This document shows, one piece after another, positions 57,773-64,000 of a stretch of DNA of 64,000 nucleotides. The stretch is from Endocalyx cinctus (taxonomy: Eukaryota > Ascomycota > Sordariomycetes > Amphisphaeriales > Apiosporaceae): assembly GCA_001600455.1 (NCBI GenBank), contig BCKC01000001.1:186001-250000 (forward strand), given 5' to 3'. Made by a program: the position numbers and the translations under genes. A model generated the notes under the pieces. The model worked only from the letters and a program-made list of their open reading frames with translations. It was not told where the DNA came from and did no database searches. Position 1 is the stretch's first letter. Each line of letters begins with the position of its first letter.

Positions 57773-60144
57773 TTACTCCTTATTCAACGTCAATATAAAA
57801 CTCTGATAATCCGCCTTGGGCCACTCCAGGCTCAACCCCTTATTCATGAGCGTCGACCCCGACCAAACGCTATCGACCGTGCCGTTGCTCACTCTATACT
57901 TAGCGCCGGCATCCAGACCCTTAAGCTTCACCGGCGGCGGCAACGGCTTCATCGTAGAGCGAACCTGGAACGCGAACAGGACCGCCTCGGAAGCGTCCTG
58001 CGACGCGAACATGGCGGCCGGCCAGTTGGACGTCTCGGGCAGCGCCAGACGGTAGAAGTCGCCCGAGACGACGAGCGGGTTGATCCGCTGCTGCAGGGCG
58101 ATCATCTCGGGGATCGCGTCGCGTTCCTCGGCGTCGAGCTCGGCCGGGTTCAGCTCGAGGCCGTACGAGCCGCACATGGAGGCGACGGCGGACCGGAACG
58201 CGAGCGGGGTCGACCGGCCGACCTGGCCGTTCGGCACGGCGCTGACGTGGCAGCCCATGGCCGAGGGGGGGTACCCGAACGAGGTACCGAACTGGATCGC
58301 CAGGCGCTCGAGCCCGTCCGTGTCGTCGCTCGTCCAGTGCTGCGGCCAGTAGTGCAGCATGCCGCTGTCGAAGCGGGACCCGCCCGAGGCGCACCCTTCC
58401 CAGAGGACCTCCGGGTGCGACGTCGTCAGGTTGTCGATCACCCGGTAGAGGCCCAGCATGTACGCGTGGTCGGCCGACGGCGACGGCATCTCGTGGATGC
58501 CCCGGTTGTTGTCCCACTTGATATACTTGATGTTCGCCGAGTCCAGGATACCCTTGATCGTCGTGATGACGAAATCTTGCACCTCGGGAAGTCCGAGGTT
58601 CAGTATGAGCTGGTTTCGCTGCAGCGTGCGGTTGTGCGAGCCCGAGTGCATGACCCAATCGGGGTGTTCGTGATACAAGTCCGAGTCCGGATTCACCATC
58701 TCGGGCTCGACCCACAGTCCGAACGTCATATTCTGGGTGGAGTTGGCGACATTGATACTGTTGACTTCGTCAACGTACGGGCCAAGGCCATCGGGAAGTT
58801 TCTTAGGCTGAGGTGTCCAGTCGCCCAGGCCCAAAGTATCGTTGTCACGCGGGTAGTCCGTGCCGAACCAGCCGTCGTCGTTCACGAACAGGCTACACCC
58901 TAGATCAGCAGCCTCTTTTGCGAGATGCACCATTGATGACTGATTGAAATCGAATCCGAGACCTTCCCACGAGTTTAGTAAGGGTGGTCGCGTTTCAAAC
59001 GTCTGCGAAGCTCGCGAGAGGTGGTTTTTGTATAGCGCATGCAGCGACTGCGACATCCCGCTGAGTCCTTTTTCAGAATAGACCGAGACTACCTCGGGGG
59101 AGGTAAAAGTATCCCCAGGTGCTACCGGCCAGGAAAGATGCATTGGGTTCATGCCCATCAAGACGCGAACCCAACCCGTCGACCATTTCTCGACCGATGC
59201 AGCAAAAGAGCCAGTGTAAACAAGAGAGTACGCGGTTGCCGGGCCTAGATCCTCCGTGGTTTCAGGAGACACTAAGGCAAAGAAAGGATTGTGATAAGCC
59301 GACGAAAAACCAGCCGATGAGCGGAATCTGTTTTATTAATGTGAGTGAGCTATCCTTTTGAACTATACACCTAATTGTATTTGTTGAACTTACCCTTGCT
59401 CTCCGTACTCGACAGAACGCCGGTTCATGTGCATTTCATAGGCCCAATCCCCGTGGAAATCAATCATCTCGAGTTCTTCGTTCGGCATATCTATACTCCA
59501 GCTACTCGCGCGCTGTATGGTCACATCCTGAGTGCCGTTGTTGGTGATTCTAAAGCTTCTGGTTACGGCGCTGTATCGAGGGTAGATGGAATAATACAGA
59601 TCCGCGGCAACATCGGAGTAGCTATCGTAGAGGTGTATCGTGAGCGTCGATACGTCCTCTTCGTTTCCGTACGTAGCCGGCAATCCGGTGAGCGACGGTT
59701 TACCGGCGCTAACCTCGTATCCCGTATAAGAAAACGCAGATACGGTACTGCCGTCGGCGTGCTCGATATGGATTGCCGGAACTCTGAAGTCGCCGCGGCC
59801 GAGATCGGGAAACTCTCTCTGGCTATACGTATAACCGTTGCCCCAACCTCCTTGAATGCCAGTCCACTGCGGGACGGCTTCGGCGGCGTAGGCTCCCCAG
59901 TGGTCATGCACGAGGTCTAACGTCAAGGGGTCGACGTGAAATTGATACGAGATATTTGAAGAGGACAGAGAGAACGATGGTCCTTCTCCTACGGTGATCC
60001 CTGAAATGAAGTCAGCACTCCATTTAAATTGAAATGGGGTCTTTCAGTTAGCGAAAGTATAAAATCGTAAGACCTACATTTCACATCGTTCTGCGCCAAA
60101 ACCCAAGCTGGGTAGAGGCAGTAGAGAACTTTTAGCGATAACAT
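57773..60144 (-). CDS. Secreted alpha-galactosidase, GH36
   Basis: Exons 60078-60144, 59394-60000 and 57773-59327 join in frame to 742 residues, the usual size for fungal GH36 enzymes. Residues 1-17 form a signal peptide (MLSLKVLYCLYPAWVLA). An N-terminal beta domain (about 25-330) leads into the barrel with RPPLLNSWEG, LFVNDDGWFG, GLWVEPEMVNPDSDLY and the nucleophile motif IKWDNNR (Asp about 497). LWEGCASGGSRFD and TSDDTDGLER, which holds the acid/base Asp near 560, follow, then a C-terminal sheet domain. Family members release terminal alpha-1,6-galactose from raffinose-type sugars and galactomannan. Many NxS/T sites fit secretion. It sits between a Zn2Cys6 regulator and a ThuA-like gene on the same strand. 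The GC content over 57950-58760 is high. Confidence 0.95.
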
Positions 60145-60194
60145 GGTGACTTCCGACACTTAGCAACTTGTCTTTCTCTGCTTAGTTCTTCGTG

Positions 60195-60206
60195 CGGTAT
60201 CAACCG
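60195..60206. promoter_or_regulatory. CGG-N6-CCG site before alpha-galactosidase
   Basis: CGG (60195-60197), six bases, CCG (60204-60206), about 50 nt upstream of the start codon. Inverted CGG triplets with N6 are a known Zn2Cys6 target layout (Ppr1 type). A site of this kind occurs by chance fairly often, so it is only a candidate. Confidence 0.35.
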
Positions 60207-60233
60207 CCTTCTTGGAACGAGCGGGAGCTCGGC

Positions 60234-60241
60234 TATTTAAA
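60234..60241 (-). promoter_or_regulatory. TATA-like element of alpha-galactosidase gene
   Basis: TATTTAAA (TTTAAATA on the gene strand) lies about 90 nt upstream of the ATG, a plausible TATA position for a fungal gene. Confidence 0.4.
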
Positions 60242-60312
60242 TGCAAGAAAAGCACGGGTTTCTTCTTCTTCGGCTGAAGACTGCGCGAACATAGGAGCGC
60301 TATTAATTAGCA

Positions 60313-60332
60313 TCCCACATAACGATGTGGGA
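60313..60332. promoter_or_regulatory. 8-bp inverted repeat, candidate operator
   Basis: TCCCACAT (60313-60320) and ATGTGGGA (60325-60332) are exact complements around AACG. A dyad of this kind, about 170 nt upstream of the ATG, could bind a dimeric regulator. TGTGGG also contains the GTGG core seen in some carbon-source regulators' sites. Confidence 0.4.
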
Positions 60333-60491
60333 CACGTAAAATATGGTTACCTTGCTTTTAGTCCCAGTCGACGATATGTATTCCTACATAGAGATGGAAT
60401 CGAAAAAATCGAACTGAAATGGAGAAAGCTACTCCGCAATTCCCCCTCATTTACACAAACAGACAGGCCGACGGCGATGGAGAGGCCCATC

Positions 60492-60511
60492 CCCAGTTCG
60501 CGATGCGGGGA
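60492..60511. promoter_or_regulatory. Pair of CreA-type SYGGRG sites
   Basis: CTGGGG on the minus strand (60492-60497) and GCGGGG on the plus strand (60506-60511) both fit the SYGGRG consensus for carbon catabolite repression. Pairs a few bases apart are the functional form described for CreA. They lie about 350 nt upstream of alpha-galactosidase. Confidence 0.35.
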
Positions 60512-60839
60512 AACTCCATGTTGACCGGGATCATAGGTCCGAGCTTATTTGGCGATGATAGACTGGACGGAGAAATGGTTTGATATAGAAATACGAGCCG
60601 AGATGACTATCACAATATAAAGATAAAAAAGACTTTGTCAAATTTGGACGAAATGAGGAGACTGATAGGTAGGTACTTCTGTCCAAGGTGGCAGAGCAGC
60701 TAGGCGGGAAACTCCCTTTCCTTGGTAGCGTCGCGATAGTTTCGTGCCAAGACATGATCTCACCGCAAATGTTATGAAAAACGCTCACCGAACAGCAGAT
60801 ATCTTGTTTCCTCGGAAATAAATCTTCGGTAGTATGACG

Positions 60840-60841
<2 letters not shown>

Positions 60842-60870
<29 letters not shown>
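60842..60870. repeat. T29 homopolymer
   Basis: 29 consecutive T about 30 nt beyond the stop codon of the ThuA-like gene (A-run on the gene strand). Confidence 0.9.
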
Positions 60871-60873
<3 letters not shown>

Positions 60874-60902
60874 CATGGGCCATGCTTCGGCCCGTCACGT
60901 TC

Positions 60903-61586
60903 TTAGTTTAGAGTTTTACCTGCGGCCCAAAGAATACCCTGTAGTATGTGGCCCATAAAGTTTTCGTCGATGTATGCCTCATCAAAATGGCCCAGCGCGG
61001 TATAGAATGAGCGACCGCCTTCGAATTCACGACACCAGGCTAATGGGTGGTCCTCTCCCATTTTGCCCCCTTCATACTGTTTCTCGTCTATAGATAATAG
61101 GACTGTCACCTTATCGCGCGATGGGTTGGCTCTGAAATTATACCACTCGTCGAACCAAGACCAGCGACCGGTTTCGTCTAGTTTATTGAACCCAGATACG
61201 ATAGGGTGATTCTTATTTTCCACAAGGACAAGACCCTTCTGCGGACGGGGATGATCTGTAAACACGGCGCCGACGAGGTCGCCGTACCAGGGATCGTTCG
61301 GTAAGCCGGTCGAGGCGCCGTGGATGGCGACGAACCCTCCGCCGCCCCGCACGTACTCCCGCAGTCCGGAGAGCTGCTCCTTGTCTAAGAAATCGCCGCT
61401 CGTATGCAAAAATACGACGACGGCGTATCGCGACAGGCTGACGGCGTTGATCAGCGACGCGTCCTCGGATGAGTCGACGGCGAATTTTCCGGTTGACAAA
61501 CCGAGTCGCTTGAGGGACTCTATGCCGGCCGGTATCGATTCATGTCTAAAGCCGGCCGTCTTACTAAAAACAAAAACTTGAAACAT
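60903..61586 (-). CDS. ThuA-like protein (trehalose-utilisation family)
   Basis: A single-exon frame of 227 residues, the usual size of a ThuA domain. Family marks are VFSKTAGFRHESIPAGIESL at the start, FLHTSGDFLDKEQLSGLREYVRGGGGFVAIHGASTG (about 59-94, the glutamine-amidotransferase-like core without a catalytic Cys), DPWYGDLVGAVFTDHP, HPIVSGF and the ending SFYTALGHFDEAY. In bacteria the family is linked to trehalose or other sugar catabolism; biochemical function is poorly defined. No signal peptide is present. It lies upstream of alpha-galactosidase on the same strand, 758 nt away, so shared regulation with the neighbouring sugar genes is possible. Confidence 0.92.
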   Translation of the reverse strand: MFQVFVFSKTAGFRHESIPAGIESLKRLGLSTGKFAVDSSEDASLINAVSLSRYAVVVFLHTSGDFLDKEQLSGLREYVRGGGGFVAIHGASTGLPNDPWYGDLVGAVFTDHPRPQKGLVLVENKNHPIVSGFNKLDETGRWSWFDEWYNFRANPSRDKVTVLLSIDEKQYEGGKMGEDHPLAWCREFEGGRSFYTALGHFDEAYIDENFMGHILQGILWAAGKTLN

Positions 61587-62585
61587 TTCTCGCTATATTG
61601 ATATGAACAGTAACGTTTAACAAAAAAAGAAAAAAATAATAAGAAGATAATCGAACGAGTATGAATAACCTCGGAGATATAATATGGGTTGGTTCTTATT
61701 AGCCGGATGAATTCAGTCCGACTTTATAAGCAGGCCTATGATGTCGCTTACCATACTTTTACCAACTTATTTACATACATACCTAGTATCTTACATTTTA
61801 TCTATATACTAAGTATGCATTTAACTCAACAAATGAAGTATATACTATTATATGTACAGTTGAGTAAGTATTCAAAAAAAAAAAAAAAAAAAAAAGTAGG
61901 AGTCAAATAAATAGATGTCAAGATATCCCTCATTAACTGAAACATACCGGGGAAAAAAAAACAAAATGATTGAGTTGTTGACTTGCATTATGACGACAAG
62001 GGGTTAAATACGATGCCAAATTACTTTAACCGTAGGATTGCGGCGTGTTGGGGCAGTGATAGAGAGCTGAATAAATGCCAAGAGGAAGCTCTTACACTAC
62101 AATGCCCATTGTACAGTACTATAAAGAAGCTGACCAACACAATTCCTTTCTTCTTTGTGAAATCCGATTGGCTTATTCGGTCTCTCTCTGTCCTAATACG
62201 GTAGTTTAGGCAGTATTGTTCAGACCTTGAGTGGAACTGTTGAGCTCCCTTAAGCCCCTTAAAAGGAACAGAAGGGGGCTTAGAAGCTATGAACCTAGAT
62301 CTCATTGCCATCCCATCCTGTCCCTTGTCTCGATTGTTTCTCTTTTTATAGGTTATTTTATGGGGAAGCCTGGGGAAATTACTCTAAAACCAATGTTTCT
62401 CGTATTGAGAAAGGAAAAAAAAAAAAACAGTCAGCAATTTTTACCCAAGATAAATACAGTTGTTGACCGAATATTTCCTCGGTCAGATTTCTTTAAAATG
62501 TTTCGACTGACATCCAGAGTCTAAAAAAGATCTTTGTCATCGCCACACTGATTCATTCATTCATCCATCCATTCTTACAAGCATC
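61587..62585. other. Divergent intergenic region
   Basis: It separates the ThuA-like gene (-) from the membrane protein gene (+) and should hold both promoters. An A-run at about 61874-61894 and a short A-run near 62416 are present. Small frames on both strands are not supported. Confidence 0.5.
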
Positions 62586-63428
62586 ATGGCATCCATCAAA
62601 GAATCACCCAAGAAAGAGATTGCTCATGTTGACTCTAAGTCTCAGAGATGTCAAAGTTTTTCATACTCTTTCCATATACTGATGCTTATCATCTTCATCC
62701 TTCTAATAGGAATTATATTTTATCATGATAACTTATTAGCTTTTCATGAGCGCTATCCAACACAAGACTTCGATATAAAATCGCTAGCTCCACAATGCAA
62801 TGAAACTCCAAATCCCATAACATCATCTCTCCTATGCTGGCTACGGATCGCCCGTAACTATACCAAAAATTCTAAAGCCGTCATCTACGCTGCTGCTCTC
62901 TTCAGCTTGACCGTATCCGGCCTAATCGAGATCATTCTTGCTTTAGGCTATCTCGACAGCGCTAGTCCGAGGGTAAGTATATCCAGACAACCCCAGAGGA
63001 CCGTTCTAGGAATTTCTCTAACATATCCCTCTTTTCTCCATTCCCATCAGACGCGATATTGGGCACGGAAAATAGTATTATTCGCCCTCGCTTCTAATAC
63101 CGTTCTTTTTACCGTAAACTCCGCGTGGGATTTCCTTTTTCGTCTTTCCATATTGAACTCTCAGCTCGACTCAGAAAATCAGGCCGGTGAATTCAGCGGC
63201 ATTTCCGCTACTGAATCCATACTGATGCTCTTCGTTGCTTTTGGCTCCGGAATGATGTGGAGATCGGCCCGTAAGGAATTTCAGGAACAGGATTCAGCTG
63301 AGCTCGAGGCCGCCAGAATCGGTACCGATACCGACCTCGAGAAGGGCTTTTATTCGGACAAGGATCATAATAATATGGGAATTTCGACTCTTGCATGTAT
63401 TATGGAAGAAGAATTTATAGAATCATAA
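62586..63428 (+). CDS. Small multi-pass membrane protein, unknown function
   Basis: Exons 62586-62972 and 63051-63428 join to 254 residues. The 78-nt intron is in frame and stop-free, so a read-through frame of 280 residues exists, but its GTAAGT donor, CTAAC branch site and CATCAG acceptor show it is spliced. Hydrophobic helices are at about 23-48 (FHILMLIIFILLIGIIFY), 97-120 (VIYAAALFSLTVSGLIEIIL), 136-160 (KIVLFALASNTVLFTVNSAW) and 184-200 (SILMLFVAFGSGMM), a four-helix layout. The tail is acidic and cytoplasmic in character. A pair of cysteines (about 74 and 87) brackets the first loop. I do not recognise the family. Confidence 0.72.
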   Translation: MASIKESPKKEIAHVDSKSQRCQSFSYSFHILMLIIFILLIGIIFYHDNLLAFHERYPTQDFDIKSLAPQCNETPNPITSSLLCWLRIARNYTKNSKAVIYAAALFSLTVSGLIEIILALGYLDSASPRVSISRQPQRTVLGISLTYPSFLHSHQTRYWARKIVLFALASNTVLFTVNSAWDFLFRLSILNSQLDSENQAGEFSGISATESILMLFVAFGSGMMWRSARKEFQEQDSAELEAARIGTDTDLEKGFYSDKDHNNMGISTLACIMEEEFIES

Positions 63429-64000
63429 TGTATTATGCTATGTACTATGGAGAACAGCCCTACAGGCACTCCTCATCACGCCACATATAATAAAGTATTA
63501 TACCACAAAAGTAAGTAATATGCTAAAGTGAACCCCGTTACCTTTCTCGTGATACGATACAATTCAATTGATGTCATTTGCCCCTCGAGATTTACATGAG
63601 CCACGCAATTGAATGAGGAGTCGATCCAGGAGATAGCAAAATACCGTAAGCCCCATAAACTCTAAAATGCGCCAGGGGCAACGGAAATCGACGGAAATAA
63701 CGATCTCTCTTCCCACCGTTTAAAGACGAAGAACTGTATTTCTCCGGTTTATGAAATTCCTCATTTACATACATATCAACATCAGTTCTCTTTCGATCGT
63801 AGGAATGTGGCATTTTATTATCTGAGACTTCTTACGTGTCTTCAGAGAAGAGCCCCGAGTACAATCGACGATATACGCATCGCCAGATCTCCGGTACAAC
63901 CATTGCTGCCGTATCCAAACCAGTCGCTATCCCTTGATTGATAAATACCTTTCTACGAGGGATTCTTGGCCGCAAACATAATGATGTAAATAATTCGTAA
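63429..64000. other. Downstream flank to window end
   Basis: No gene is recognised. A 73-residue minus-strand frame at 63592-63813 could be part of a gene beyond the window but has no features. Confidence 0.4.

Larger units (their letters stand above)
60145..60902. other. Upstream region of alpha-galactosidase and 3' end of ThuA-like gene
   Basis: It holds the candidate control sites listed separately: an 8-bp inverted repeat, a CGG-N6-CCG pair, two CreA-type sites, a TATTTAAA element and a T29 run just beyond the ThuA stop. A 110-residue plus-strand open frame here (60192-60524) shows no features. Confidence 0.5.

Noticed and set aside
57921..58715. 264-residue minus-strand frame in another phase inside the alpha-galactosidase gene
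   Set aside because: GC-rich shadow with Arg/Ala/Pro-rich product; the GH36 frame carries the catalytic motifs.
1..64000. Secondary-metabolite cluster, CRISPR array or intact transposon
   Set aside because: No polyketide synthase, peptide synthetase, terpene cyclase, transposase or reverse transcriptase frame is visible, and no regularly spaced direct repeats were seen; the window is eukaryotic.

Overview
The window is nuclear DNA of a filamentous ascomycete (Pezizomycotina). Genes are compact and cut by short introns (about 50-130 nt) with GT...AG ends and CTAAC-type branch sites. The gene set is typical of moulds: a Zn2Cys6 regulator, a PTH11/rhodopsin-like 7-TM protein, a GPI-anchored GH17 glucanase, a DUF2264 protein and a DUF3716-like protein. 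Class and genus cannot be fixed from the sequence. I rebuilt 22 gene models by joining exons in frame; 20 are well supported, one (23.8 kb) is probably broken, and the 3' end of the first is uncertain.

Layout. 0-10 kb: a Gid7/WDR26-type WD40 protein (-), a small membrane protein (+), acetoacetyl-CoA synthetase (-) and a short-chain dehydrogenase (-). 10-20 kb: a seven-exon DUF2264 protein (+), a disordered Ser/Pro/Asn-rich protein (+) and an AidB-like acyl-CoA dehydrogenase (+). 20.6-26 kb: four small lineage-specific-looking genes, all + strand, each with a phase-1 splice site. 26.7-34.6 kb: a secreted S28 serine peptidase (-), a LURP-one-related protein (+) and a zinc-free MDR reductase (+). 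34.6-46.5 kb: mostly AT-rich, gene-poor DNA with inverted repeats, interrupted by the 7-TM gene (-) and a cupin (-). 46.5-55 kb: GH17 glucanase (+), amidase (+), DUF3716-like protein (+) and an AIF/FSP1-type flavoprotein (+). 55.3-61.6 kb: a same-strand row of Zn2Cys6 factor, secreted GH36 alpha-galactosidase and ThuA-like protein (all -). 62.6-63.4 kb: a small multi-pass membrane protein (+).

How the genes work together. Fungal genes are transcribed singly, so links are inferred. The clearest functional neighbourhood is regulator / alpha-galactosidase / ThuA; the alpha-galactosidase upstream region carries an 8-bp inverted repeat, a CGG-N6-CCG pair and two CreA-type sites. Two catabolic enzymes end in peroxisomal targeting tripeptides: the acetoacetyl-CoA synthetase in AKL and the acyl-CoA dehydrogenase in SKL. 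The secreted or wall-facing set (S28 peptidase, GH17, GH36) fits a saprobic or plant-associated lifestyle.

I did not find a clearly new biological system. The best leads are the row of orphan genes at 20.6-26 kb, the dispersed TACTCCGTA and TACCTAGGTA motifs, and the strong inverted repeats in gene-free DNA.
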